A stretch of 64,000 nucleotides of DNA from Granulosicoccus sp045106195. GTDB lineage: Bacteria; Pseudomonadota; Gammaproteobacteria; Granulosicoccales; Granulosicoccaceae. The notes under the pieces are model-generated. The model was given only the letters and a program-made list of their open reading frames with translations, made no database searches and was not told where the DNA came from. The stretch spans positions 62,001-126,000 of the forward strand of contig JBGCEH010000035.1 in assembly GCA_045106195.1 (NCBI GenBank), written 5' to 3'. Numbering within the stretch: the stretch's first letter is position 1; each line of letters begins with the position of its first letter. This document shows positions 35,897 to 45,411 of the stretch, piece by piece. A program made the position numbers and the translations under genes.

Positions 35897-37584
35897 CTAC
35901 CTTGTTGGCGCCTCCGTTCATCTATTTATTTGCAGCACTGCTGTGCCCGTTGCTTGCACCACGTTGGCGTGCATTGCTATTGCTGGGCACACCCATTGTC
36001 GGTCTCGCTGTGATTCTAAGCTATGCTACCGGACAACACGCTGTGGTCTCGGTAATCGGCTTTGATCTGACGTTCATGCGTGTAGACAAGCTGTCACTGA
36101 TTTTCAGCATCATATTTTCCATTGCGGCCTTTCTGTCCGGCCTATATGCCTGGCATGTGCGTGATACTGTTCAGCAGATTGCAACGCTTGCCTATGCGGG
36201 TTCTGCCATAGGTGGGGTCTTTGCCGGCGACCTGGTGACACTGTTTCTGTGGTGGGAAGGGACAGCCCTGGCTTCGGTCTTTCTAATCTGGGCAAGACGA
36301 ACTCCCGCAGCCTACAGTACCGGCATGCGTTACCTGATCATTCAGGTGCTCTCCGGCGTGTTGTTATTGGCCGGACTTTTGGTTCACTATCACGATACCG
36401 GTTCCATAGCGTTTGAGCATCTTGGTCTGGTAAGCGTGGGGACGTGGTTGATTTTCCTCTCCTTTGGTATCAAGTGTGCCTTCCCGTTAATGCATAACTG
36501 GTTGCAGGATTCGTATCCGGCGGCAACAATTACCGGTACCGTCGTTTTGTCTGCGTTTACTACCAAGATGGCAGTGTATGCCTTGGCGCGTGGCTATGCC
36601 GGTACCGAACTTCTGATCTACATCGGTGCGATCATGACGCTGTTTCCGATTTTCTTTGCAGAGATCGAGAATGATCTTCGCCGAGTACTGGCCTACAGTC
36701 TGAACAATCAGCTTGGATTCATGGTGGTAGGTGTGGGCATTGGTACTGAGCTGGCGCTCAATGGCACCGCTGCTCACGCGTTTTGTCACATCCTGTACAA
36801 GTCTTTGTTGTTCATGAGTGTAGGCGCGGTTCTCTATCGGACCGGCACCTCCAAGGCATCGGAACTCGGGGGGTTGTACAAGACAATGCCTGTGACGATG
36901 GTCTGTTGTCTGGTAGGGGCGGCATCCATATCCGCTTTCCCATTATTTAGCGGTTTCGTATCGAAGTCGCTGATACTAGATGCATCTGCATCCAACGGCT
37001 ATTATCTTGTATGGCTGGCACTTTTGATTGCCTCTGCCGGTGTATTGAGTCACTCGGGCATAAAAATTCCTTACTTTACCTTCTTTGCTCACGACAGCGG
37101 CAAGCGGCCTGCCGAGGCACCTGTGCACATGCGCATCGCGATGATTATCACCGCCATTCTGTGTGTCGTTATAGGGATTTTTCCAGGCTTGTTGTACAGT
37201 TTGCTGCCTTACGAAATCGACTACCAGCCTTATACAGTGGACCATGTACTGGTGCAGATGCAACTGCTTATCTTTGCACTGCTGGCGTTCCTTTTCCTGA
37301 TGAAAACAGGCCTGCATCCGCATGAGGTAAGGGCAACCAATATTGACAGTGACGTGATTTATCGCAAGGCTATTCCGTCTGTTCTGCCATTGCTGGTTTC
37401 AGCGGTGGTGAGTGTGAATGCAGCTTCTCGTCGGCATGCACTGGCGTTGGTTGGCGGCGTGGGCACTGTTATCGAACGGATATCCAGCCCGGGTGCACCG
37501 CTGGCTCGCGGATGGAGCGTCGCCAGCATGATGTTCATGGTTGTGCTGTTGATGTTTGTTGTACTGGTGTTTAACCTTTTATAG
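35893..37584 (+). CDS. Third D-like antiporter subunit
   Basis: 563 residues, the largest of the three proton_antipo_M proteins here, with about 15 membrane helices. LFLWWEGTALASVFLIWARR carries the pathway Glu and IKCAFPLMHNWLQDSYPAAT the Lys/His helix. It could do the job of the NuoL-like half of MrpA, which this cluster lacks as a full-length gene. Last gene of the operon; a perfect palindrome follows 13 bases after the stop. Confidence 0.88.
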   Translation: MTTLLAPPFIYLFAALLCPLLAPRWRALLLLGTPIVGLAVILSYATGQHAVVSVIGFDLTFMRVDKLSLIFSIIFSIAAFLSGLYAWHVRDTVQQIATLAYAGSAIGGVFAGDLVTLFLWWEGTALASVFLIWARRTPAAYSTGMRYLIIQVLSGVLLLAGLLVHYHDTGSIAFEHLGLVSVGTWLIFLSFGIKCAFPLMHNWLQDSYPAATITGTVVLSAFTTKMAVYALARGYAGTELLIYIGAIMTLFPIFFAEIENDLRRVLAYSLNNQLGFMVVGVGIGTELALNGTAAHAFCHILYKSLLFMSVGAVLYRTGTSKASELGGLYKTMPVTMVCCLVGAASISAFPLFSGFVSKSLILDASASNGYYLVWLALLIASAGVLSHSGIKIPYFTFFAHDSGKRPAEAPVHMRIAMIITAILCVVIGIFPGLLYSLLPYEIDYQPYTVDHVLVQMQLLIFALLAFLFLMKTGLHPHEVRATNIDSDVIYRKAIPSVLPLLVSAVVSVNAASRRHALALVGGVGTVIERISSPGAPLARGWSVASMMFMVVLLMFVVLVFNLL

Positions 37585-37597
37585 CGCTATGTGTCTG

Positions 37598-37631
37598 CGA
37601 GACTGGACTTTCCATGGAAAGTCCAGTCTCG
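37598..37631. terminator. 34-base perfect palindrome between convergent genes
   Basis: The two 17-base arms are exact reverse complements meeting at CCATGG (37612-37617 region), with arm sequence CGAGACTGGACTTTCCA. It lies between the end of the Mrp operon and the end of the convergent gene at 37652. As RNA it can form a very stable hairpin from either strand. No T-run follows on the plus strand, so it may be a factor-dependent bidirectional terminator or RNA-stabilising element. Confidence 0.6.
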
Positions 37632-37651
37632 TTCGGTGGAATGAACATAAA

Positions 37652-38908
37652 CTAGAGAATATCTCTCAACTGATTCAATCGCTGCGACTGTCTCCGTTCA
37701 TTGCGTTTGATTTGTTCGTACAGGATGCTTATTTGGTCCATTAAGTCAGCGAATCGCTGAGATTCTTTATTGTCAGTCGTTGCAATGACTGGCAATTGAT
37801 CGTTCTGTGTTTCCTGAATGGCCTCGGCAGCAGCCGAGGTACCAACTTGCAAGCCTTGTATTGCGCGCTCCAGATCAGCAGGCACGTCCAATAACCTGCT
37901 GCTCAATTTAGCCTCTGCCAATTTCTGTTCAGCCACTTCTCCATTTCCCTGTTCGAGCGCAAGCTCACTCTGCCGGAGAAATTGTCTGGCACTAACGAGT
38001 TTGCTTTGTTCAACAATAAGATCCTCCAGCGTAATATCAGAGATGGATGTTATGACGGGGGCACCTATCGCAGTATAGAAATTCCGGAGGGCCGCTCTGG
38101 TCTTGCTTCCAGGTACGCCATCAGGGATACCTGCCGGATAACCCAATCCGTTTAGACGCGTTTGCACATCGGCAACGAGTTTTTTATAGGCCTCTCTACG
38201 CGCTTCTGCTGTCAACCTTGCAGTCTCTTGAGCCTCTGCCAGCGGGTCATTTTCCTGAGTGTCTGAAACCGGGGGCAAGGCTGCGATGTTAGTTTCTCGC
38301 GATGTGTCAGCGGGTTTGATAGCAGGAGTAGGACTCACTGGTGGGTTCGGTTCTGGCCTGCGCTCAGGTTGTGGTATTTCCACAGCGGGAGCAGTGGCTA
38401 CTGTAGTCTTACTCTGCTCGCTTTCCAGTTCAGCTAGACGAGCCCGCATCCGATCACCATCGTCATCGGTCAGTTCCATTCGTCGCTTGCACGCCGTTAT
38501 GGCTTCTTCTCCGGTTTTAATCAGACAGGATATTTTCAAGGCTCCCTGATCCAGTGACCGCTGGTTCAGTTTCGCTGAACGGGCAATACGCTCTTGCTCT
38601 GTGGCGGCCGTCGTGATTATTTTTTCAAGTGCCAATAACTTTGCGTTACCGGGATGCAGTCTTAGCGCATCATTCAGCGTTCTGTTGGCCAATATTTGTT
38701 GTCCCTCCTGAAACTGTGCAGACGCGAGTTTCCAGTAAACATCTGAATTGCGGCTGCCGTTGTCCAGTATCAGTTTGCACAGGGTGAGTGCTTCCGTCTG
38801 GTTGGCCGTCATGCAATCATCAACGGATTGCGCAAATGTCCGGGCCGGAAAAACAGCGGCCAGGACTATGGCTATAGCCAGGACTGATTTGAGTATGAAA
38901 TATGGCAT
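37652..38908 (-). CDS. Secreted protein with a peptidoglycan-binding-type domain
   Basis: 418 residues. Signal peptide ends about TFAQ (27). Residues about 28-110 are helical and repeat-like (VYWKLASAQFQEGQQILANR), similar to tetratricopeptide repeats. A Pro-rich linker (about 170-200) leads to a peptidoglycan-binding-1-like domain (about 240-285) with VQTRLNGLGYPAGIPDGVPG. A coiled-coil C-terminus ends RRQSQRLNQLRDIL. Probable periplasmic role at the cell wall. The gene is last of three minus-strand envelope genes, six bases after its neighbour. Confidence 0.7.
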   Translation of the reverse strand: MPYFILKSVLAIAIVLAAVFPARTFAQSVDDCMTANQTEALTLCKLILDNGSRNSDVYWKLASAQFQEGQQILANRTLNDALRLHPGNAKLLALEKIITTAATEQERIARSAKLNQRSLDQGALKISCLIKTGEEAITACKRRMELTDDDGDRMRARLAELESEQSKTTVATAPAVEIPQPERRPEPNPPVSPTPAIKPADTSRETNIAALPPVSDTQENDPLAEAQETARLTAEARREAYKKLVADVQTRLNGLGYPAGIPDGVPGSKTRAALRNFYTAIGAPVITSISDITLEDLIVEQSKLVSARQFLRQSELALEQGNGEVAEQKLAEAKLSSRLLDVPADLERAIQGLQVGTSAAAEAIQETQNDQLPVIATTDNKESQRFADLMDQISILYEQIKRNERRQSQRLNQLRDIL

Positions 38909-38913
38909 GAGTT

Positions 38914-39672
38914 CTAGTAACCAGCACCGGCTGAGCCACGGCTACTACGTGAGGCGAAACCCCATTGTCCGTCTGGAAGTTTGACAAGGTTGAACAGGTA
39001 AAATGACTCCACAGTCTGATAGGGAGGATTTTCTCTTTCGACCATGGATTCTATGTCTTCCCTGAAGTCGTAAAGACTGTAGGATCCACTAGTCTCCGGG
39101 CCGCCGGCAATCGTTTTTAACGACCGAACAATCTCTTCTGCAATGATCTCCATTTCGCCGACTGATTGTGCATTTGATCCAGCGTCAAGATATGCCAGCA
39201 GTTCGTCGGAACGGTCGATCAGATCGGAAGCCTTGATAGTCGTATTGGTAACAGTCCTTTGAACGTTAGCGCTGGCATCATCGGTTTCACTGGCTAATTG
39301 AAGGTGAGTTATGGCTTCCGCAGCCGCTTTACGGAGTCCATATTCACTTGAGTTGCTATCAGAGAGAAAACCGGGATCTACGGATTTCGCGGTTTCGTTA
39401 AGAAATTTACGTGCGCGCTCCATATCGCCATCCCTTGCAGCTTTTAGCATCAGTTCGCCCGTGGTGGCAGCTGCAATGGCAGAGAGCTCCGCTACCACAA
39501 GCAGGCCTTGTTTTTTGGGAGCTTGCGGCCAACCTGTGATGGCGTGGCCGATGTGAATATGCGAAATGGATGGAGGCTCCCGGTTTACAATGGTTGCGCA
39601 TGAAACCAGTCCGGCGGTACACAGGGCAATCAGGACAGACCTGGGGAGTGCAGAACAGAAGTAGGTATTCAT
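38914..39672 (-). CDS. Lipoprotein of unknown function
   Basis: 253 residues from the ATG at 39672; the frame runs open another 33 residues upstream but only this start gives a proper lipoprotein signal (SVLIALCTAGLVSC, lipid Cys about 23). The mature part is helical (MLKAARDGDMERARKFLNET; AEEIVRSLKTIAG), with a Gly/Ser-rich end. No family is recognised. It sits between the peptidoglycan-binding protein gene and another lipoprotein gene, same strand. Confidence 0.65.
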   Translation of the reverse strand: MNTYFCSALPRSVLIALCTAGLVSCATIVNREPPSISHIHIGHAITGWPQAPKKQGLLVVAELSAIAAATTGELMLKAARDGDMERARKFLNETAKSVDPGFLSDSNSSEYGLRKAAAEAITHLQLASETDDASANVQRTVTNTTIKASDLIDRSDELLAYLDAGSNAQSVGEMEIIAEEIVRSLKTIAGGPETSGSYSLYDFREDIESMVERENPPYQTVESFYLFNLVKLPDGQWGFASRSSRGSAGAGY

Positions 39673-39900
39673 TTTGTACAATCCGTCATTTTCAGCGAGT
39701 CTTTCGTCGTTTGATGATAACGGCCAATCAGTTGATCGCAGGAACTTATCATCGTGAATTTTCCCCTGCAAACCTGGTATCCGTATGGAGCCCTAGCCAG
39801 GGGTTGCCATCTCATTATCCACGGAAAGTTCAAGGATAGCGTCAAAATGTGTAATTCTGGTTTTGTCATGCCTGAACACATTCTGAGCCAATCTGCTCGA

Positions 39901-40701
39901 TTACTGTGCGCACTGCCTGATTCTGGACCAGACTTGCGCGAACGAATCCAGATCCAGCTCCATGACGTGAGTATCCGCAGACGACAACTGTGGGGCATAG
40001 GCAAACCTTACGGACAGAGTCGTTCCGGTTCGCATCGCATCGACAAGTCGTCCAAGGTTGTCGTCCACAACCGCCGTGACTTCGTTGAGGAATCGGTCGA
40101 ACGTAATGGGAAATCCGGCATCAACGCGATAGCCTGTTTCCAGCGCTTTGGTGTCAAAAGTTGCATCTGTGCGGAGAAACACGGCCTCTGCGGTGGCGAT
40201 GATCGAGGCGTTTGTGTCGAGTGCACCATTTCGAACAACGACGGGTGTGGAGACAGCGGCGCATAGCGGACGTCCGTCTACAGGGCTCGGATAGTTCTGC
40301 AGAGTCCAGACGGCACCGTCACCGATCAGTTCTGGCTGCCCGGCAACAAGTGGGTCTTCAGCGGAGGACGAACCGTCTGTTTGGTTGCCAGGAAAAATTG
40401 AGTCGTTGTCATTTTCCTGAATTGAAGCAGGCTCGGTATGTGTTTTATCGTCAGTATGGGCATCGGCTGAACGGGTTGCATCCAGACTCTGGATTTTGGA
40501 TGCAACCCGGTATTCTGAGCGTTGGCGTCGTTCATCTGCCGCCTGCGCACTGATCAGCTCACTTTCCAGTGTTTCGTAACGTGCGCGTTCCTGATCTCTC
40601 AGTGCAGCCTGACTAGTGCAAGCGTTCAAAACGAGAACACTGCACAGCAAGGTCAGTCGGTAGCTCGGTGATCCTGATACCGTACTGATACGGGAATTCA
40701 T
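39901..40701 (-). CDS. Lipoprotein of unknown function
   Basis: 266 residues from the ATG at 40701; the longer frame adds 31 residues with no signal character. Lipobox LLCSVLVLNAC places the lipid on Cys about 28. A coiled-coil stretch (LRDQERARYETLESELISAQ) is followed by an acidic linker and a C-terminal beta domain (about 140-266) with WTLQNYPSPVDGRPLCAAVS and a late Cys (IRQC). That domain resembles the IalB-like fold, but the match is weak. Probably transcribed ahead of the two genes downstream. Confidence 0.65.
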   Translation of the reverse strand: MNSRISTVSGSPSYRLTLLCSVLVLNACTSQAALRDQERARYETLESELISAQAADERRQRSEYRVASKIQSLDATRSADAHTDDKTHTEPASIQENDNDSIFPGNQTDGSSSAEDPLVAGQPELIGDGAVWTLQNYPSPVDGRPLCAAVSTPVVVRNGALDTNASIIATAEAVFLRTDATFDTKALETGYRVDAGFPITFDRFLNEVTAVVDDNLGRLVDAMRTGTTLSVRFAYAPQLSSADTHVMELDLDSFAQVWSRIRQCAQ

Positions 40702-41420
40702 GCGACAACTCCATATGCAAACCGGCACGTGGTGCTGGCTGGGTCTGTTTGAAATATGACAATACTGTGGGTCCACGTTGATCGAAAGTACCACAAGGGC
40801 TTTTCCGGAGCGTCGTAGTTAACTGAACTCGCCCCACCAGCCTTGCCCGTTCGCGGTGGTGAAAGATGCTCCAGATTAGCGTGCAGCTTGTCAGATTAGA
40901 TCGAAGCCTGTGGTGAATATTTACCCTGGGCACGTGCGACATTCACACACACAGTGTAGCCGGACAATTTCCCGTGTCTTCCAGAAAATGAGTAAACCTA
41001 CTGCAATACACGACGTAACACACATGATTCCAGAAAATGAGAATAAGCTAACGTCAAGACCATTTGGTCATCTTCCGGCGCTAATGGTGTCCTTGGGAAT
41101 GCAGTGGTTGATTTTTCAAATACCTGTCGTTGATCTAGTCGCGGCCCAATGGCTGCCATCATCAGTAAATTGTATGACCAAGGCCACATTTGTCAGCTTG
41201 GGCAGAATTTGGAGAGTCTTCATCATCTTATTTAAATCAGGTAGATAGCAGCGATGAATGGAATGATTACCCATCTAGGTCATGGAGCATATTACTTAGA
41301 TGTGTTATCAATCTACACTGTAGGAAAGCGCGTGCTGCATTCAGGAGGTTCTTTGCCCCTCCGGCACCAGCATCAGGCCACGGATCATAGCTGTCATCGT
41401 CAGCTCAAGGTAAGAACTTA
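40702..41420. other. Intergenic, 719 bases, control region of the haem-protein operon
   Basis: Separates divergent genes. I see no convincing coding frame. A 14-base direct repeat (TTCCAGAAAATGAG) occurs at 40979-40992 and 41028-41041. An inverted repeat, TAGAT-N9-ATCTA, spans 41297-41315. Either could be an operator for the unit that begins at 41421. Confidence 0.4.
41297..41315. promoter_or_regulatory. Inverted repeat, possible operator
   Basis: TAGAT-N9-ATCTA, centred about 115 bases before the ATG at 41421. Placement would suit a dimeric regulator such as the Crp-type protein encoded in the same unit, but the sequence is not the Crp or Fnr consensus. Confidence 0.25.
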
Positions 41421-44400
41421 ATGAAAGTAAAATGTGTTGCCGCGGGCTTGCTGTCGCGCAGGTTGGATTTCACCTTTTTTCACTGGCTCATGACCACGTT
41501 GCTTTTTGCAACGTTAGTCTCACCCGTGGCAGCTTTTCAGAACCTCTGGGAGGCGGAGTCGCTCGATTTCACGTCAGGAGACGATGGTAGTTTTAATTGC
41601 ACCTCCTGCCACACGATCAGCCAGGAGAGCAGTTTGCAAATGACGGTACCTGCCTCCGTACCTTTCGATGCATCCAGCGCAGAAATTTCGCTAAATGGTT
41701 TTAACAACGGCAACCTGTTAGCCGCTTGGCGTTATCAGATAGTAAACGGTGCGCAGGGAGAGTTGGTCAACAACGTCCGCCCGACGCCAAGTTCCGGGAG
41801 CACAAGCGACACGATCCAGTTCGACATTTCTCAAAGCCCGATTTCGGTGCGCTATTGCCTTTTGGATTCAAACAACAATACGCGAAGATGGAACTGCGAT
41901 ACGGTATCGATCGCGCGAGACGAAGAGCCGCCGAACGAAGCCCCTGTTTTAGAGACTACAGCCCCCCCTGAGTTGACGCGACTCTTGAACAGTGATCCAT
42001 TCGAATTCACGGCGACAGCGACGGATGATTCGTCTGAACCGGTCATCACCGTGGAATCATCGGACACATCAGTAGTCGCCGTAGACGTGAGTGATGCCCC
42101 GAATTACTCCCTTTCCTTCGTCGGTGTGGGCGAAGCGTCGGTTTCTGTTACAGCACGTGACGCGCAGGGTCTTTCTACGGAAGAGACTATTGACGTTACT
42201 GTCGATTTCGGTTTAGTGATGAATCCGCCAGATATTGCCTTTGAGGGAGACTTCAATGGCACTATCGATTTGTTTGTGGGTGGCACGCGTTCCCTCGGCG
42301 TGAACGTCTCATCCGTGTCGACGGCTCCTTTGAGCTTTGAAACCAGTTCCAGCGATTCAGCTGTGGCAACTGCCAGATTCGAAGAGCCAGGTTCCTTGAT
42401 CATTGAAGCCAACGCCGCTGGAAATGCTCGACTCACATTGACAGTTGCGGTCAACGATACGCTTTCGTCCAGTATCTCGGTCGATGTCACCGTGTCGCTC
42501 GAGAACACTGCACCTGTGGCGCAGCCGGATATGTATGACATCAGCGCCCGGAACACCAGTGTCCCACTTTCCGTACTGGACAATGACACCGATGCCGATG
42601 GTGATGTTCTGAGCATTGCACTGGATTCGGAAACCACATCGCAGGGACGTGCTATCACTGTTACCGGCAATGTTGTGACTTACCAGGCTGGAGATCTCTT
42701 GACGACCGATGATTCGTTTACCTATCGTGCCCGTGATCCATCCGGTGCTCTCTCGAATTCTGTCCTGGTGACGCTGACGCCTGCGGAAGAGGACGCAGGC
42801 ACCGGTAATGAGGGTGATAACTCTGGCAACGACGATTCTGGTACCGAAGACGATGAGTCTGGTACCGAAGACGACGAGTCCGTTACCGAAGACGATGACT
42901 CTGGCAACAACGATGGCAACGACGATGACAACAGCGATGAGACGAGTGACAACGAAGCACCGGTTGCCCAACCCGATGAAATTGTCATCAGAGGTCAGAA
43001 CACAACAGTCACGCTGAACGTTCTGGGTAACGATACGGATTCCGATGGTGATGATCTGAGCATTACTCTGCAGTCAGAAACCTCAATGCAGGGTAACCCT
43101 ATTGTGGTAAGTGGAAATGCCGTGTCTTACCGTGTGGGTGATTTTTTAAGGATGAACGATTCTTTCCGCTATCAGGCCAGAGATCCATCGGGTGCCTTGT
43201 CAGAATCCGTTGTTGTCACCCTGATTCCCTCAGATGAAGATGACGACGGTGTTGTCGATGCTACGGACAACTGTCCTCAATTGGCTAATCCTGATCAGGC
43301 AGATATGGACTCGGATAGTATGGGAGACTTGTGTGATCTGGATCCGGACGGTGATGGTAACCCCGGAATCAACGGAATCGCCTTCGAAAGTGGTCGAGAA
43401 CTGGTCGAGGAGAAATGCCTGACCTGTCACCTGACAGGTACCGTTGGTGCGCCGTTGTTCAACGATTCTGACGCATGGGATAGCCGAATCGCCGCTGCGG
43501 GCGGGCAACCTGAAGATCTCTTGCCCAGTGTCCTCAACGGGCTGGGTAATATGCAGGCGTATGCTGGCGAAAACAGCACGCAAGAGCTACTACAGGCCAT
43601 CCTTTATCTGTCTGGCCGAGAGGACGATTCCGGGCAACCCGCTACCGGACCTACCGATCTTGATCTGGATGGGATAGCTGATGAATCGGATAATTGTCCG
43701 AACGTGCCCAATCCTGACCAGATTGATAGTGATGTCAACGGCCGCGGTGATGCCTGTGAACTGCTGGCTGACCGCGACGGAGATGGTTTTCCGTTTAGTC
43801 TCGACGACGATGACAGTAATGCCACGCGATTGATTGCCACTTTACCCGTAACCAACGACACCGTGTTCACCAGCACAAGTTCGTTGCGACTTGGGCGTGT
43901 TGCCAGCGCCGTTGCCCGGTCGAATAATTTTTCAAGAGCTGCCGTCGTATTAACGAAAGAGGAGTTTGCCCAGGCTATCGGTCAAGTATTCCCAGGTGTC
44001 ACAGCTTCAATAGATGCTGGTTTCAGCAGTCTTATTGGTGTGATCAACCTGGATATTCAGTCTACCTCCGAGGGCTCACAAGTTATTGTCGATCTCAGTT
44101 CCAATTTGCCAGTCAATCCTTCAATGCGGGTGTTTGATACAAGCTCCGGCTTGTGGAATAGTTTTTCAATCGATGGTGGTGATCAGCTGGCCAGCGCGCC
44201 TGCCACCAATACTGGGTGTCCTAATATCTCCAGTTCCAATTACCGATCAGGACTTACTGCAGGTTTGTCTTGTGTGCGGATTAACGTGCGGGACGGAGGT
44301 GTTAACGATGCAGATGGTTTGAGCAATGGGCAGGCCGAATTAATAGTCAATATTGCACGGGGAAGGGTGCTGGACAGTGAAAGTGCCACACCTGCCGTGG

Positions 44401-44513
44401 ATACCAGTCCTGGCAAGAGTGGCGGCGGTAGCATCGGTCTCTGGATTCCGGCATTATTGCTGTTGGTCCTATCCTTTCAATTTGCAGGTAGAAACACGAG
44501 AATGCTTAGATGA
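41421..44513 (+). CDS. Large secreted di-haem-site protein with Ig-like domains and a C-terminal sorting tail
   Basis: 1030 residues. Signal segment about 22-38. A c-type haem site, C60-TS-CH, lies in a short N-terminal domain; a second, C666-LT-CH, sits in a cytochrome-c-like insert (about 655-735). Between them are beta-sandwich domains (about 170-500) with cadherin-like VLDNDTDADGDVLSI repeats, an acidic GTEDDESGTEDD linker, and thrombospondin-3 calcium repeats (about 615-650 and 745-790). The end GGGSIGLWIPALLLLVLSF plus a basic tail matches the GlyGly-CTERM signal removed by rhombosortase, so the protein is probably delivered to the cell surface. It may carry electrons there. First of six coupled genes. 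Confidence 0.8.
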   Translation: MKVKCVAAGLLSRRLDFTFFHWLMTTLLFATLVSPVAAFQNLWEAESLDFTSGDDGSFNCTSCHTISQESSLQMTVPASVPFDASSAEISLNGFNNGNLLAAWRYQIVNGAQGELVNNVRPTPSSGSTSDTIQFDISQSPISVRYCLLDSNNNTRRWNCDTVSIARDEEPPNEAPVLETTAPPELTRLLNSDPFEFTATATDDSSEPVITVESSDTSVVAVDVSDAPNYSLSFVGVGEASVSVTARDAQGLSTEETIDVTVDFGLVMNPPDIAFEGDFNGTIDLFVGGTRSLGVNVSSVSTAPLSFETSSSDSAVATARFEEPGSLIIEANAAGNARLTLTVAVNDTLSSSISVDVTVSLENTAPVAQPDMYDISARNTSVPLSVLDNDTDADGDVLSIALDSETTSQGRAITVTGNVVTYQAGDLLTTDDSFTYRARDPSGALSNSVLVTLTPAEEDAGTGNEGDNSGNDDSGTEDDESGTEDDESVTEDDDSGNNDGNDDDNSDETSDNEAPVAQPDEIVIRGQNTTVTLNVLGNDTDSDGDDLSITLQSETSMQGNPIVVSGNAVSYRVGDFLRMNDSFRYQARDPSGALSESVVVTLIPSDEDDDGVVDATDNCPQLANPDQADMDSDSMGDLCDLDPDGDGNPGINGIAFESGRELVEEKCLTCHLTGTVGAPLFNDSDAWDSRIAAAGGQPEDLLPSVLNGLGNMQAYAGENSTQELLQAILYLSGREDDSGQPATGPTDLDLDGIADESDNCPNVPNPDQIDSDVNGRGDACELLADRDGDGFPFSLDDDDSNATRLIATLPVTNDTVFTSTSSLRLGRVASAVARSNNFSRAAVVLTKEEFAQAIGQVFPGVTASIDAGFSSLIGVINLDIQSTSEGSQVIVDLSSNLPVNPSMRVFDTSSGLWNSFSIDGGDQLASAPATNTGCPNISSSNYRSGLTAGLSCVRINVRDGGVNDADGLSNGQAELIVNIARGRVLDSESATPAVDTSPGKSGGGSIGLWIPALLLLVLSFQFAGRNTRMLR

Positions 44514-45376
44514 GAAAATTCCTGACCTGGACTGCAATCATCTTCGCGAGCTTGTACTCGCTTAACAGTGTCGCAGCCGGGTTGAGTGGAGTAGATCTGA
44601 AATTCATCAGTGACAGTAATCCTGCCAAGGCAGAATTCGATCGCGATATCGACGCTACGTCATCGTTCCTGGGGAGAGTTACCGGAAATTTCTATGCTCG
44701 GCCATTGACCAGTAATGAATTCATCAACAGCGGATTTTCTCTCAATGGATCTGCAAGTTACGAACACAACGCAGACATCGATGGTCTGGGTGAATCGCGG
44801 TATCGGGTTGGTGCAAACTGGTTTCGCGAGAACAAGCAGGGCGCAGGATCGCCTTTTCTACGCGGCGGTTTTGGCTTGTCGTATATAGATTCGGAAACAC
44901 AACGTCGTGATGGAGCTGCCTTTGATGCCAGCGTCTCCATTAATTTTCAGCCAACAAACTTCTTTGATACTACGTTAGGTTTGCAGGCAGCCGTTGTCGA
45001 GGCAGAAACCGAGGTTTTTGATACGACTAAGGCCACTTTGTTCGCCACAGCAAATTTTTCGCCCATGCCCAAACTGGTGTTGCGCACTGGTCTGCGTTTT
45101 GTGATCGGTAATGAAGTATCCACGGCGACACCCACGACCAATATTGTCAATAACGCAGAAGTCATCGAGCCCGATGAAGCGTTTGGAGGTGCTGCCGCAG
45201 AACGCTTTGCCTATCAGATTGCAGCAAACTCGGCGATTGCAGAGGCGGGCATTGGCTATAACATCACCGGCACTGTACAGGCAAATTTGCTGTATCGCTT
45301 CGTCAGCACGGAAGCTGACGGTGATATCAGTTATGAGCGCAGCCTTGTCGAATTTACATTGGGAATGGACCTGTGA
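44510..45376 (+). CDS. Predicted outer-membrane beta-barrel-like protein
   Basis: 288 residues. Signal peptide ends about SVAAG. The rest is a string of amphipathic strands with alternating residues (ESRYRVGANWFREN, TTLGLQAAVVEAETEVF, VLRTGLRFVIG, NLLYRFVSTEADGDIS) and ends in a short strand, VEFTLGMDL, as barrels do, though without a terminal Phe. No named family recognised. The four-base overlap with the haem protein upstream, and the haem lipoprotein downstream, suggest a porin-like partner for electron-carrying proteins. Confidence 0.6.
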   Translation: MRKFLTWTAIIFASLYSLNSVAAGLSGVDLKFISDSNPAKAEFDRDIDATSSFLGRVTGNFYARPLTSNEFINSGFSLNGSASYEHNADIDGLGESRYRVGANWFRENKQGAGSPFLRGGFGLSYIDSETQRRDGAAFDASVSINFQPTNFFDTTLGLQAAVVEAETEVFDTTKATLFATANFSPMPKLVLRTGLRFVIGNEVSTATPTTNIVNNAEVIEPDEAFGGAAAERFAYQIAANSAIAEAGIGYNITGTVQANLLYRFVSTEADGDISYERSLVEFTLGMDL

Positions 45377-45411
45377 GGCTTCCTAACCAGCCATTGCGAG
45401 GTACGCCTGTC

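Noticed and set aside
29906..37584. Operon as complex I or membrane hydrogenase
   Set aside because: MrpE, F, G and B subunits are present and there are no hydrophilic redox subunits, so an Mrp antiporter fits better.
40910..41248. Plus-strand frame of 112 codons ahead of the haem operon
   Set aside because: Not coding-like, no homology by eye, and it includes the 14-base direct repeats.
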